NCBI RefSeq assembly: GCF_040939455.1 | Contig: NC_134109.1 | Location: 32,443,501-32,507,500, forward strand | Source of the DNA: Microcebus murinus | Taxonomy: Eukaryota > Chordata > Mammalia > Primates > Cheirogaleidae | DNA: 64,000 nt | Direction of reading: 5' to 3' | Part shown: positions 21,016 to 32,564 of the stretch, in pieces | Position numbering within the stretch: position 1 is the stretch's first letter | Layout: each line of letters opens with the position of its first letter | The notes under the pieces: generated by a model | Seen by the model: the letters and a program-made list of their open reading frames with translations, nothing else | What the model was told of the DNA's origin: nothing | Databases searched by the model: none | Made by a program: the position numbers and the translations under genes

Positions 21016-22815
21016 TGAGGTATGAGTTGGTGTGCTTTGCCTAGTCTAACGATGATCTCAATAGCCAGCTTCGATTCATCATTATTGATAATAAATAGTT
21101 AAGACCTAAGGATTTCCTACTGATCCCACCACTTTGTGCATCAGTAGATCTCTCTTCCTAAGAAGCGACTTGTGCTTGAGGATTTAGATTTAAAATCAGA
21201 CTGACCACCATGGGACTCTCCCTGCTTTAGCAAATCTCAGCAGCTCACCCAGTGAGGATTCTCTGTTTACTCTGCTGGGTTTGTGCCCGCTGAAATACAG
21301 TTCTTTACATTTCTGTGTCAATCATGTGAAAAATGAACATCTCTTCTTGTGATCTGGCAAGGATAGGGTAGACTTCTTTCTATCAGGGTCAACCTATGTC
21401 TGTGCTCTTTTATTTTGAGAAGTCTTATCAAGAGTAAGACCACCTTATCAAGAGTAGGGGTCGTGAGAGTCTCATGCTGCAGGAGAAGTGGTCCTTGGTT
21501 GGCCCCTCCTTTCCCACCCTCATTCTGCCATCCTTCACGTCCTCTGATGATCAGAAGTGAATGACACTAAACGATGTCAGTGCTAAGGCTGAGCTGACCA
21601 CGCCCCACTGGGTATGAATCTCTAGACCCAATGCACAGCACCCAGCCTGGCCTCAGCTGCTTTCTCTGGTTTAGGAGAACACAGGCCCCTGCCTCAGACT
21701 GCCTCTCCCAGATTATGGCTTTAAGGGGATGAGTAAAAAATTCCAGGAACAGGCTTGGTCTCAGTGACAGTAGCTGGTTAATTTCTTCTGAGAAAATGGA
21801 AACCTTGGTCTCCTGATGTGTGCAATGACAGGCACAAGAGGAATTTTCCAATACAACAGGGGAATGAATTTTCTAAGGACAGGCTGGCCAAGAAAAGCCA
21901 CTATCTGACCGTGTACCAGAATTAGGTAATGTGGCACCCCTGGAGCAGCAGAGGTGACCCGCTGGAACAGTCAGCCAGGAGGACAGCTGCGCTCCCCACC
22001 CCCACCTTCTGGGTGTGTTGCCACTGATGGGATTAGTGACTTCAGGACAGCTGGCCGTTTCCTTATGGTGAGAAGAGACATGATGTTGATTCTGCTTGGG
22101 AAGGAGATGGTGATGAGTAGCCGAAAGCTTGACGCATTCTTTAAAATCTGTGACAGAAATGGTATGCACCAAGGCCTATCTATTCTGCAAGCAGATTTTA
22201 CCGTGGCCCAACTGTTTCCTTCTATGAACTCATTTATTACTGCCTCCGTCCACTCATCCAGCACTACTCTATGGAGACCTCTGTCCTCTGAACCAGACAA
22301 ACAAAGCTGAATTGTCTTAGTCCTTAGTTTTGTTCTCTTCAATTCCCTTCATCATCCCTCCATAAAAGGAGAAGGGCCATTGTTCTCCCCAGCCCCTTTC
22401 TTTCTCACTGCGACAGCAGATTTTTAAAACTCTGAGCAATAGGATGCTGTGAAAAGGCCTAGGAGAAGGGATGAATCACCCTCATGTTTGAAAACCCACT
22501 GGGCAGCTGTCAAGGTTTATAATTGTCCTCTGTGAACCCCTGGAACCTTACTTAGGATCCTTTGGAGATGCTCAGCACTGATTAGAAAAATATGGCTTGG
22601 GCATGATTAATTCCCAGTGCCAGGTGGAAATGAAACCTTTCCAAAGCTGTTACTATCGGTGAGAAATTCACCTTGGGGATGTTGTTTAGGACATCAGCTA
22701 CTCTGTGCCTCTTGCTCCACAAGTATCTGTTGTGGGAAGGGCTGAGGATTTGACTCTCCAAAATAAAATGGAGAATAGACATGGGATAAGAAACAGGAAA
22801 CACATCTGCTGGTCC
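21016..22815. other. No gene seen
   Basis: Single-copy. 21050-21115 is an AT-rich patch ('catcattattgataataaat') that could be regulatory. Small frames on both strands lack domains. Confidence 0.6.
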
Positions 22816-22819
22816 CTCA

Positions 22820-23198
22820 GATGGTATTTTTTATGTATTTTCCCCTGATTTTGAAAAATATATGAACATTTTAAAATAGAGACAATTCCAAAAAAGAAAT
22901 AAAAGTCAAGCATAATTTTATTACCCAGAGATAGCACTGTTAACATTTTTATACATACTTTCCCAGTTAAAAAGAGTACACAATTTTTTTCTTGCAAAAC
23001 TGCTATATTTTATGTATACTGCTTTATAATCTGCTTTTCCCCTTTAGTGATATGTTGTGAACATTTTCCCATGACATTAAAGCCTTCTTCTGACATATAA
23101 TTTTCGTGACTGCCTAATATTCCACTGTACAGATGTTAGTTTAACTAATACTGTATGCTTAAACATTGAGCCTGTGTCCAGTTTTTGCTATTATAAAC
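22820..23198 (+). mobile_element. Old LINE-like repeat fragment, family not named
   Basis: The AT-rich order 'attacccagagatagcactg', 'ctgctttataatctgctttt', 'tgcctaatattccactgtac', 'tccagtttttgctattataa' is that of a common ancient repeat. The mariner at 23201 is inserted at its right-hand end, so this repeat is older than the mariner. Confidence 0.55.
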
Positions 23199-23200
23199 TA

Positions 23201-24525
23201 TTAGGTTGTTAAGTATGAAATGTTCAATTTCCTTAACTACTAAGTTTGACAGCTGATATCTCTGATATTTCACTTTGACACTTCCTGTTTTATTTTTATT
23301 GTGAAGGTACATCCTCAGTCTTTCAAACACACATTTTGGGTTGTGATTATCTTTCAAATTATTTTTTAGAGCAATTTTTGTGAAACCATGGATAAGTAAA
23401 AAATTCATGTAATTTTCAAACATGAGTTCCGTGGTGGAACCAATGCAGCACAGACAGCTCAAAATATCAACAAAATATTCCCAAAGACAGCTGGGAAGGA
23501 TGTGGCTAATGAATGCACAGTACGTCGATAGTTTGAGAAGTTCCGTTCTGGTAATTGTTAATCTTGAAAATGAGCCATGTGGGTGAGCTGAAACCAAGGT
23601 GGATTACGATGAGCTGAAAGCTGTAGTAGAAGTGAATCCATCTCAACCTATGTGTGAATTTGCAGCAAGATTTGATGTCACTCTTCCAACAGTATTGGAC
23701 ATTCAAAACAAATCAGCAAGGTAAAGAAGCTGGGTAGATGGGTTCCGCATGAATTAAACAAGTATCAGAAGAGAAATCGTCTCGAAGCTGGCCTTTCTTT
23801 GCCTTCACGACATGAAGGCAAACCATTTCTATACCATATTGTTACTTGTGATGAAAAATGGGTTCTTTTTTACAATAACATAATGGTTGGATAAAGATGA
23901 ATTGCTGAAACACAATCCAAAACTGAATAATCATCAAAAAAAGCGAATGGTATCTGTTTAGTGGTCCAGCACCGGTATTATCCACTACCGTGTCATGCAA
24001 CCTGGTCAGTCGATTATAGTGGATGTCTACTGCAACCAATTGGATGAAATGAACAGGATGCTTGCTATTAAGCAGCTGAGACTGGTCAACAGAGACAGGC
24101 CAATCCTCAATCCTCTAGCAAGATGACTCTCGACCACATGTCACACAAATAACGCTGCTCAAACCAAAGGGACTGGACTTGGAAACTTTCTGTCATCCAC
24201 TGTATTCACCAGACCTTGCAGATCCACTGTATTCATTAGACCTGTATTCACCAGACCTTGATTACCTCTTCTTCCAGGCTTTGGACCACTTCTTGCAAGG
24301 AAAAATATTCAATTTTCAACAAGCTGTGGAAAACGCCTTTTGTGATTTCATCACCACTTGCTCTCCAGGCTTCTTTGCTGCTGGCATAAACAAGCTATGG
24401 TTAAGATGGCAAAACTGTGTTGACAGTTTAGGCGCATACTTTGATTAACTGTACTGCTTCTTGTTTGAGATATAATAAACTACACTTTTGGTTCAAAATT
24501 GGACATTTCATATTTAATGACCTAA
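23201..24525 (+). mobile_element. Mariner DNA transposon, Hsmar2-type, complete end to end
   Basis: Both terminal inverted repeats are present. The left starts 'ttaggttgttaagtatgaaa' and the right is its complement, 'tttcatatttaatgacctaa'. About 27 of 30 positions agree. A TA dinucleotide flanks each end (23199-23200 and 24526-24527), the duplicated target of Tc1/mariner elements. The length of 1325 bp is near the usual 1.3 kb of this class. The enclosed transposase is broken. In other primates this family was active before the strepsirrhine-haplorhine split, so this copy is probably a fixed fossil. Confidence 0.93.
23388..24448 (+). pseudogene. Mariner transposase pseudogene
   Basis: This is the remnant of a DDD-type mariner transposase that would cut and paste the element at TA sites. 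The ATG at 23388 meets a stop three codons later. The first catalytic Asp is in a 'CDEKW' motif (codon 23850-23852). The second sits before 'SRPH' (codon 24122-24124) and the third before Tyr (24260-24262). The first and second are out of frame with each other (272 bases apart). Between the second and third, a partial triplication of 'ctgtattcaccagacc' (24197-24262) widens the spacing to 46 codons instead of about 35. The last 90 codons to 24448 are open and end in the typical 'YFD' C-terminus. Not functional. Confidence 0.9.
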
Positions 24526-25614
24526 TACTATGATGTAGACTCTGGGGAGACTGACGCAGGCTGCTCCCTTGTTCTGGCCATAAGTCATTTAGCCCTTCCT
24601 CAAAAGCCATTGATCATCTGGTGGGCCAGACAAACTTCATAACCCTTGCTCAGAACATAAGACAAATTTAATCTAGTCAAGCTAGGGGCAGCCCTGAATG
24701 TGCTCAAATGTAAAAAGACAGTCATTCTCAATAACTGCCTTTTGTAAAAAGACAAGTTATTCGTTTATTCATAGATGCATTATTTCAGACAAAACAGAAT
24801 CCCTTGACTGATTCCCCTTTGACCCTGGCCATCTTTTCTGCAAGAAAGGCAAGCTGCTTGTAATAGCAATAGAAGCTAAATGCCTTTAGCAAGGTAAATC
24901 TGTAGGGGCAGTTGCAAGCATGCATTCCAGAGTGAATCGTTTTTGAATCATCTTTCATGTTTAGGGTTTTTGGTGTCACTCCATTAGAGTAGATAACGGG
25001 AGGGGGATAGAATAAAAGGCCCAGGGCTCCCAGCATGCCAAGCAGTTTACTGAAAGGGTACAGTTTGCCTGGGCAGAGAGGGGAAGGCATGGGCTCAGGA
25101 TCACCCAGCAAACTCCCAGTTGAGAAACTGGGGCAAAATCTAGGCTGCTGGTTCCCAGTTTGTCTCAGCCTCCAGAAACCCAAGCTGCCACATGGGGTGT
25201 GCCTTAGTACACCTCCTGTTTCCATATTCCTGGCACTTTAGCCTAGCAGCAAGCCAGTGAGGAAATGTGCTCCCAGGTGGAAGGGCAGGGGCTGTATGCC
25301 TGGGATGCTGGGCCAGGGTGGGGGGACTGGCCAAGTGCCACTCCATTGCCCCCCTTCTCATTCCCATGGCCCTACACACATCTCCAGGTCTGTTAGACAA
25401 GACCGCTAAGGAAGAAATTCTCATTTGAATGGCAAGGTCTAGGCCCCGTTGCCTTTCTCTGAGGCCCTGAGGTTTCCTGAAGAGGATGGTGGAGGAAGAG
25501 TGAATGAAGAGAGACTGAGTTCAAAGGACAGAGCGTGGGGAATGTACATAAAGGTAGAAACGGGCAAAGAAGCACGGGTGGGGAAGAAGTACTGGCATGT
25601 GCGTGTGCGCTCAT

Positions 25615-25615
<1 letters not shown>

Positions 25616-25648
<33 letters not shown>
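25616..25648. repeat. (CA)n microsatellite
   Basis: About 16 CA units, followed by a CT-rich flank. The frames of Cys-Val repeats on the minus strand come from this tract. Confidence 0.97.
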
Positions 25649-25651
<3 letters not shown>

Positions 25652-26184
25652 CCTCCTCTCTCACTCTCTTGAAATTTGCGGGAGAGAAAATTATGGCCTC
25701 AAATGCATATGAAAAGTCCTGGAACAAGCTCTTAAAAGTGAGTGGGGGTGGGGAGCTTGGGGAATCACAAGCGTCCCCTTAGGCAAACATTTTTGTCCCA
25801 CCTCCAAAAGGTCCTCCTCTCTTCTCAGCTGCTCTAACATGTCACCAGACACCCCTGCCCGGTCTGACAGCCCCACGTACACAAACAAAGCGCCCCAGTG
25901 AGCCATTCCTTTCCCAAGTGGCTGCGGGGGCTTCTGGGGGTGGAAGGATTCTTTCTGAGCTGAACTGCACAGGCTGATGAGCGCAGCTGTCTCCTCTTCT
26001 AGGAAGATTTACTGCCATGGAGCGCGGCTGCCTGCCACCGCCTCCCTTCCCACCCCCGTCTTTCTCCCCAGCCAGGGACTAAGGGTGGGGAAGTTTAGAG
26101 AGGGGATGCTGGGACTAGATCAATATTCCTGTCTCATTGATTGAGGAGCTGTGCAAAGACAGTGGGAGCCTCTCTTCATGATGC

Positions 26185-26216
26185 CCATAATAGGACAACA
26201 GTGGCACCACTATAAA
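26185..26216 (+). promoter_or_regulatory. Candidate CArG box and TATA motif
   Basis: 'ccataatagg' at 26185-26194 is a perfect match to CC(A/T)6GG, the SRF-binding CArG box. 'tataaa' follows at 26211-26216, about 16 bases later, in repeat-free DNA. The pairing resembles promoters of SRF-driven genes, but single motifs of this size also occur by chance and no gene is visible downstream. Confidence 0.3.
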
Positions 26217-26524
26217 TGCCAGCCCTGAAAAAGTCCCCAGCCAGCCCAGGTGCCAGGCACCTGCATCTTGGCCTCTTGGTGATTAAGAAGGAAGGGCCCC
26301 ATGTCTGTTCGCCAATCTTTCACTCCAAGGATATTAATTTCCTCTTGTCCCATTAGATTTCATCTCTCCCTTTCCACCAAGACTACAGGGACAGGCCCTA
26401 ATCTATTCCTACTGCGGTTTTCCTCTCCCTTCCTATCGGTCCCTCACTGCAGCCTCTGCCTCCTCCGCATCCAAGGGCCCAGTGTAGTCCTAGGCTGATG
26501 AGAGCCTGAGAGCCCACCCGCGAG

Positions 26525-26745
26525 CCAACCGTGGGCCCAGCCCTGTTCTAAGAGGCTCTCATGTATTAACTCATTTAGTCCTGGCAACAACTCCAGGAGA
26601 TGGACACTGTTATTATCCCCGTTTTCCAGAAGCTACTGAAACTCAGAGAGGCTCATTAACTTGCCCAAGGACTCACAGCTAAGGATTAGTAGAGTGAAGA
26701 TATGAACCTGGCAGCCTAGCTCTGGGGTCTTGCTCATAAGGCCAC
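26525..26745 (-). mobile_element. MIR SINE, antisense, nearly full length
   Basis: The complement of MIR is readable over ~210 bases: 'cagccctgttctaagaggc', 'tgttattatccccgttttcc', 'aaactcagagaggctcatt', 'actcacagctaaggattag'. The tRNA-like head at the right end is partly retained. Confidence 0.9.
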
Positions 26746-27034
26746 CCTGAAGGAGAAAATGAAATAGCTCCACTTCCACTAGCCCCGTTGCTGGCCCAGT
26801 TCTGACCTCAGGACTTAGACAACAGGACTCTGTCTTGCTCCTGTGCCTGGGTTCCTTCTCTGGAGACCTGGTGTGCTCATCTTTCCCAGATACCCTAGGA
26901 TGTGCTATTCTTACATACCACATATCAAGATCTGGAATGCTACCCTGAGCTCATTCTCATGGACATGTCCATAGACCTTGCTTATAGATCCCAGATAATA
27001 GATCCCAGAATGATGCCCTACTCAATTCTGTATC

Positions 27035-27280
27035 CAACACAGTCTTAGTGCAGTGCCCAGCACACAGGAGCTGTTCAGGTTAGATTTGCTGAAGGAAATC
27101 AATGCCAAAATGCTCTGTGCCTCAGTTTCCTCATCTGTACAATGAGATAGTAATAGCAAATACAAAGTGTTGTGAGAATGAATTAAGTGAATCTATGTCA
27201 AGCACTTAGAACAGTGTCTGGCCCACAAGTGCACAGAAAGAGTTGGCAGTTACTATTATCAAAGTAGTTGCTGCTGTTAT
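27035..27280 (+). mobile_element. MIR SINE, sense
   Basis: 'gcctcagtttcctcatctgt' at about 27119 is a perfect MIR core. It is followed by 'cacttagaacagtgtctggc' near 27203. A short L2/MIR-like piece ('agtgcagtgcccagcacaca') lies just upstream. Confidence 0.92.
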
Positions 27281-27299
27281 TACTATATATGGCCAGAAG

Positions 27300-27505
27300 G
27301 ATTTTGGGCTCTGGGATTCTCATCCTGGCCCTGCCAGTACTTAAATCTATGATCTTTGACAATTGACCCAAATTTCGATGCTTGCTTTCCCATTTGAAAA
27401 GTCCCATAGTAACAAGTGGACCTCACAGGGATTTTTGAGAATTAAATGAGATAATATATTCAAAGTACTATGCCTGGCACAGAAAATAAATGACAGCAAA
27501 TGTCA
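27300..27505 (+). mobile_element. MIR SINE, sense
   Basis: 'gggctctgggattctcatcc' and later 'ttgagaattaaatgagataa' and 'gtactatgcctggcacagaa' follow MIR order. Together with the copies at 26525 and 27035 it makes a cluster of three MIRs in 1 kb. Confidence 0.85.
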
Positions 27506-27638
27506 TTAATGACAATGTCAATAAATGACAACAAACAATTGTTAGTATTACAATTATCATTTTAAAACTGCAATGCATATGTTTAAAGCATTTTGGGCCA
27601 CTCAGGACTCTTTTTTGTGACAGACTCCTCCTTTTGAT

Positions 27639-27658
27639 ACACACACACACACACACAC
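27639..27658. repeat. (CA)n microsatellite
   Basis: Ten CA units followed by C-rich sequence. Confidence 0.95.
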
Positions 27659-27659
27659 C

Positions 27660-29865
27660 CCACTGCACACCCCTCTGCACCTCCCCCTCACATTTATGGT
27701 GCAATTAAGGCATCCAGGGTTTCAGCCATTCCCTATCAGCCCATGGAAGCAGGGCCTCCTGTTGCAAGGGGGGGTTTTGGTGCTTCAAGTCCTGGAAAGC
27801 ATCCGTTCCCTCACTCCTGCTACTGAGGGGACACAGCACCACAGCCACCTGGAAGAAATAGGTTGGCCTTCGGGGAATAGGATATTCAGAGGACAGAGAG
27901 TGTGAGCTTCCCTCTGGCCACCTGGAAGTCACTTGCCCATGAGTCTGTGCTGGCGGCAAGGCAGTTTCCCAGGACTCTGCTTCTCTAGCAGGACCCAAGA
28001 CAGAAAGTAGGACCATCTGGAACACCGAGGTGGCTGGCGGGTCACTCCCACATCCCCAGGGCTCAAGACTGCAAGTCCAGTGTGGATTCCAGATCCCTAA
28101 ATATCTCCCCAGGCAGAGCCAGATCCCCACACATGGCAGCAGGAACCCGGCACTCCTTAGCAATAGGGCGAGAGATACTTGTTGCCGCTGGTTGTGAGGA
28201 AGCCTGGGGAGCCCCCAGAATGAAACAACTGCCCACTCCACCTGCCATACATGTTCAGAGGGCTTGGCACTGGCAAGGAGTGAATGGCCAGGGAAGAAGA
28301 GATTCAGACCCCATAGGGTTCCTCCAGCTGATTTGATTTTAACCATCAGAAGTTTCTCGGATCACCATGTAGTTGTTTCTGGGGAAGCATCCATGTTGGG
28401 GGGGAGGTGTCCTCAAGGGGTTTGTTTACTGATGGAAAAGCCACAGGGACAGCTCCTCTATTGCTCTTGATCAGTGAACGTGTGACGAGTATAGCAAATG
28501 GCAGAGGTGTCCTCAAGACTCCAAGAGCATGGCTGTTGCTCAGCATGTCCAGCTCCCCTGGCAGAAGCCAGCATGGAGGATGGCACTCTTCTTGCTCGTA
28601 TTTCCAACTTCCATTTCCCATTGTCCTTGCATGTGTCATTAGGCCGTTGGGAACCCAACTCATTCTACAATTGCTGCCTTCTCCAAGCAGCCTCACTTAA
28701 TCCACTGGGGGCAAGATGCTGCAACTCAGCTACCAAACGTGAACAAACAAGAACCAGAGTTTTAATGTGTTTAAATAGAAAACAGGGAAGTGAAGGGTCA
28801 CTGGTGAGATGCACATGGCAATACCACTGGAATGAGGAGGGGAGGAGGGGGACGGTGGCTGCCTGGCTCTTTGCAGGTGGGTGCAGTCGCCTGGTGAATA
28901 CTTCATGGGGGCTTAGCTCAGCCATCTGGAAAGGCCCTCTGTGGCAAGGGTAGTGAAGATGGAACATTCTAAAGACCCCACCAGCATGGGCTGTGACAGT
29001 CTGGGGTAGTGGACAGTTAGCCTAACTGTGAAAATGCCCTGAAAAGTGAGTCGGCATCGTTGTCCTATTAGGAAGAATGCTTGCAGAGACTTGAAGACTG
29101 CATGGCCCCTTGCAGGCAATGGGTCTGACCCCAGGTAAGGCAGCCAGATGGTGTCAATACTTAGGACTCCAGGTAGTCCTTTAACACCCACAGTGGGAGC
29201 CCCGAGGAGAATCGGAGGTCCACTCCTCAATTGGCAATAAAGAGGCCTCAGCCCTAGTTGCCTTTGATGCAAACAGACCAAAAGCTGAAGATCTGATGTC
29301 TCCAGGCTTTCTTTGCTCTGGGAACCAGACTGATAGGACAGGTGACCCCAAACGCTGCCATGCCGGCAGGCTGGGAGGAATTACAGGTGTTGGTATGAGA
29401 AGCTGCCAGACTGGTTTTAAGCCTGTGACCTGCCTGTGGAAAACTGGTTCCATTTTTTAACAACTGTCAACTTGGCTCCACCTGACCCTGGGCAGACGGG
29501 CTGGCGGGGCAGAGTTTGAAGAGATGAGTGGCAACTGCAGTCTCAGCTCTCACTCGATCAGTCAGCCGAAACCTCCCTGGATGCACAGAGGCTGGCAGAG
29601 GCAGACAGGGAGGCTCTTCATGTCTCGCTGGAGAGGCGGGCTGGAGGTCGAGGTCAGCACTAGCTTTCAGAACTGGCACCTGGGTGGACACCCTAATCAC
29701 CGGCCAGGGTGATCTATGTGAGGCCAGGCAGGCGGTGAATGTGAGAGGCAGTGGAGGCAAGGAGTGAGGCTTTGAGACGGGCTGAGTCTGGAGTGACAAT
29801 AAATATCAGTGCAACATTAAGGAAATACACACCATGGGCACAGATCTGAACACATATGGAATTTG
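27660..29865. other. No gene seen; single-copy DNA of uncertain origin
   Basis: There is a long minus-strand frame (27705-28346, 213 codons), but its composition follows the local GC content and no domain, splice or start context supports it. The stretch 28340-29460 has a texture reminiscent of degraded retroviral internal sequence, but I could not identify any motif and make no claim. Confidence 0.5.
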
Positions 29866-29867
29866 TA

Positions 29868-29874
29868 TGCGTGC

Positions 29875-29919
<45 letters not shown>
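29868..29919. repeat. (TG)n microsatellite
   Basis: About 26 units, starting with 'gcgtgcgtgcgt' and continuing as pure GT. A poly(A) run occurs shortly after (about 29961-29977). Confidence 0.97.
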
Positions 29920-29920
<1 letters not shown>

Positions 29921-29979
29921 CTTGAAGAGCTAAGGAAAAAGCAAAAACTGAAAAAGGGTAAAAAAAAAAAAAAAAAGTC

Positions 29980-30574
29980 CTTTCTATCCCTATAACCATT
30001 AGAAAGAAAATAAAGCCCAAATTGCGTTCAGGGCTGCTGGGACAGAGGAAGAGAGGCAGGAATGGAAAAAACAGGCCATAAAGATGCCAGGGCTCCTTAA
30101 GCAGAAACATCTGTTGAAGTCATAAGACTAGGGGCCTGGTCAGGCTTCTAACAAACCCAGGAAGAGGAGAGTCTGTGCTGGATCAGGACTACCCTTGTCT
30201 GCCCCGTGCAGGGCCCCTGGGACCAGCATACGTGCGGAGGAGATACCTTCTCCAGGGCTGGGCCTGGCCTGGCTTCTGGCAGGAGAGGAGGGGAGAGCGA
30301 GGGAGAGGCCTGCTGCAGTGGTGAGGGCAGTTTTGAATGGGTATTTATTTAAAGCTTTAATGTGCTGGGGTAACCTGGTGAGCCACATGTCTCAACTCCT
30401 GCAGCTAAAGAAAGAAGACAGGGGAAGGAGGGTCAGTTGCTGACTTGCACAGGAGCGGGGAGGCTATACTGGCTGTCTGCAAATGTAGGCACTCTCTTGT
30501 GATTTTCAGCCAAGGCAAACTGTCCAAGTTTCACCTCTTTGAATAACTACAAAAATGGTAGCTACCATTCTTTG
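29980..30574. other. No gene seen
   Basis: Single-copy. No recognisable repeat or coding signal. Confidence 0.6.
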
Positions 30575-30765
30575 ACTGTATTCCATTCTCTGTACCATGT
30601 TCCTTACAAGTAGCATCTCATTTAATCCTCCAGCACGTCTGCCATCCCCGGAAAGAGTAGAGACATGCATGGCCATCTTATCATCCTAGGAGTAAACCGA
30701 GGCTTAGGGAGAGTAAGTGACCCGCCCCGGTCACCCAGCCAGTACATTCCAAGGAACACCCAAGA
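30575..30765 (-). mobile_element. MIR SINE, antisense
   Basis: 'tagcatctcatttaatcctc' and later 'ccgaggcttagggagagtaa', 'ggtcacccagccagtacatt' follow antisense MIR order. Diverged in the middle. Confidence 0.8.
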
Positions 30766-31444
30766 GCTCTTCCTCCTTCTTCCCCCCACACGACTAATTT
30801 GAAAAGCAGCTTCAGCCAAGCCCCATTGGGAAAGCGGCTTTGCAAAATCATCCTAGCATTTATGGAGATCTCGAGGTCCCTGCAGACCCTTGTGGCTTTT
30901 CCGTTATATTAGCTCAGGCAAGCGGGAGGGAACTTTAGCTGCAGAACACACCAACACAAACAAAGGGAAGCCGATTAAAACTCTAACCCCCTGACAAGAG
31001 CAGGATCCTACTGTCTCTCAAGGAAACACATAGACAGTGAGAGAAATGAAATCCAGACCCTATATAACTTGCTTGCGGGGAACCGTCAAAGAGCCATTTA
31101 TAAGGCTCCATTATGAAAGTTAGATGTTGTGTCTCCTCTTCCTAGAACCTCTCCCTCCCCTCCAAGGCCTTACCCTGCCTGTCCACATTCATCCAGTTCC
31201 TTCACCCACAGCTGTCTGGCATAGACAGCCGGGCCCTCCGAGGATACCCTGGGTCTTTATTTCACATGGGGTAACTGCAGATGAAAGGCAACCACTGTTG
31301 GCCACAGGGCTCATGGTCAGGGGACTATAAATTCCCCCAGGAAGTAAAAACGTGAATGGCAAGAGGACCGGCTGAAGCTGGACCTCTGGGTTGCACTCCC
31401 CTGCCTTGGAGGAGCAAAGAATGTTGATGTTCTCCGAGCGAGGG
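30766..31444. other. No gene seen; candidate conserved noncoding DNA
   Basis: 30840-31115 is repeat-free with balanced AT content and includes 'ggaagccgattaaaactcta' and the hyphenated palindrome 'gagccatttataaggctc' (31091-31108). It looks like single-copy DNA that could be conserved, which only alignment can show. Confidence 0.5.
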
Positions 31445-31640
31445 ACACGGTGCTGCTAACTAACATTCACTGGGCTGGGGGCCTGCTACACCCAGCTCAT
31501 GCCCCACATCCTCCCTTTATGATAGGTCACATCACCTCTGCTTTACAGGTGAGGAAACAGAAGCTCAGAGAGGGGGCTTAGCTTACCCAAAGTCACATAG
31601 TTACCAAGCGACAAAGCTGGAATTAGAATCCACAAGGCTG
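31445..31640 (-). mobile_element. MIR SINE, antisense
   Basis: 'ctgctttacaggtgaggaaa', 'cagaagctcagagaggg' and 'caaagtcacatagttaccaa' give a clear antisense MIR core. Confidence 0.92.
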
Positions 31641-31664
31641 GGAAGGGCCCGCATGTTCCTTCCT

Positions 31665-31780
31665 GTTCTCCACTGTGTCTCAAACTCTATGTGCTGTGCA
31701 CCAAACCCATCTTTCTGCATCTGTCACTAGCTCCCAGGTGATGTGCTTGCTGCAGGCCCCAGACCCACACTTTAGGGAGT
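31665..31780 (+). mobile_element. MER5-like hAT remnant (weak)
   Basis: 'gtgtctcaaactctatgtgc', 'ctagctcccaggtgatgtgc' and 'gccccagacccacactttag' resemble scattered parts of a MER5-type element. Confidence 0.4.
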
Positions 31781-32564
31781 GGGGATCTACCCCACGTTGC
31801 CTTCTTTAACCCTCGCTCGTCTGTGCCATGTCTCTGCCTCTTTGGTACATCTTTCCCACCGGAATGCCAGAGCGGACGGAAAACCGCACCGTGCAGCCCA
31901 GGCAGCTACGCTATGCATCTAATTATTGTAAATCTCACTCTTCCCTATTACTTGGCTGTGTGTTAAAAACCCAACATCAGCCTTGGGTAGCGAAGGCTGC
32001 CAGGGGCCTGCCTCACAGGCCCAGAAGCTGATGGAGAAGGACAGCTGCTCCCGCAGGGCTGGGATAAGACTTTGAGACGATTCTGTATCTCGGGGGAGAG
32101 ATGTGATGAAATTGCTCTCAAATGGCCTGTCCTACAAGCTGACAGGAATTTCCTGCTCAGACCAGCAGGATTAGGAATTAGGAATTAGGGGTTTGCTCTT
32201 CCAGGGCCAATCTCAGTGGGAAAAGTAGGAGCAAGAAGCAGGAGAGCAAGCGGCTGCTTTTGCGTGAGCCCCGATGTCCTGGGTTCCTGGTTCTGCTCCA
32301 TTTCTAGCTGAGGAGAGATCTTCTCTGGCTTTCTAGTTATGGCCTGAGAGTCCACATTTCCCTAGGGCTTGCTCAAGGCTCGGAGTACCAACCTGTTAGG
32401 AGGGCTGGGGTTGATCGACATTCCACAGAAAGGAGGGGCTGGGAGAGGCCGGTGCTCAGCTTTGCTGCTGAGCACAAAGATAGGCCAGAAAGACAACCCA
32501 GGAAACCCAGCCCCAGCCCCCGAGGCACCCTGACGCCTCTTCCCGTCCCTCGCCTCGGCAGATG
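31781..32564. other. No gene seen
   Basis: Single-copy. It contains a tiny tandem of 'attagga' units (about 32169-32188). Confidence 0.6.

Larger units (their letters stand above)
24528..26520. other. No gene seen; single-copy DNA with candidate promoter-like motifs
   Basis: I see no mobile element apart from a microsatellite. The segment 25900-26300 is repeat-free and has a CArG box and a TATA motif close together (annotated separately). If a transcript starts here I cannot see its exons. Confidence 0.55.

Noticed and set aside
25439..25648. Cys-Val repeat frames
   Set aside because: They come from a (CA)n tract.
27705..28346. A 213-codon minus-strand frame
   Set aside because: No domain, no promoter or splice context, and no codon signature; the neighbouring frames overlap it on both strands. 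Treated as chance.
28340..29460. Possible degraded retroviral interior
   Set aside because: The texture is suggestive but I could not find any gag, protease, reverse transcriptase or integrase motif on either strand.
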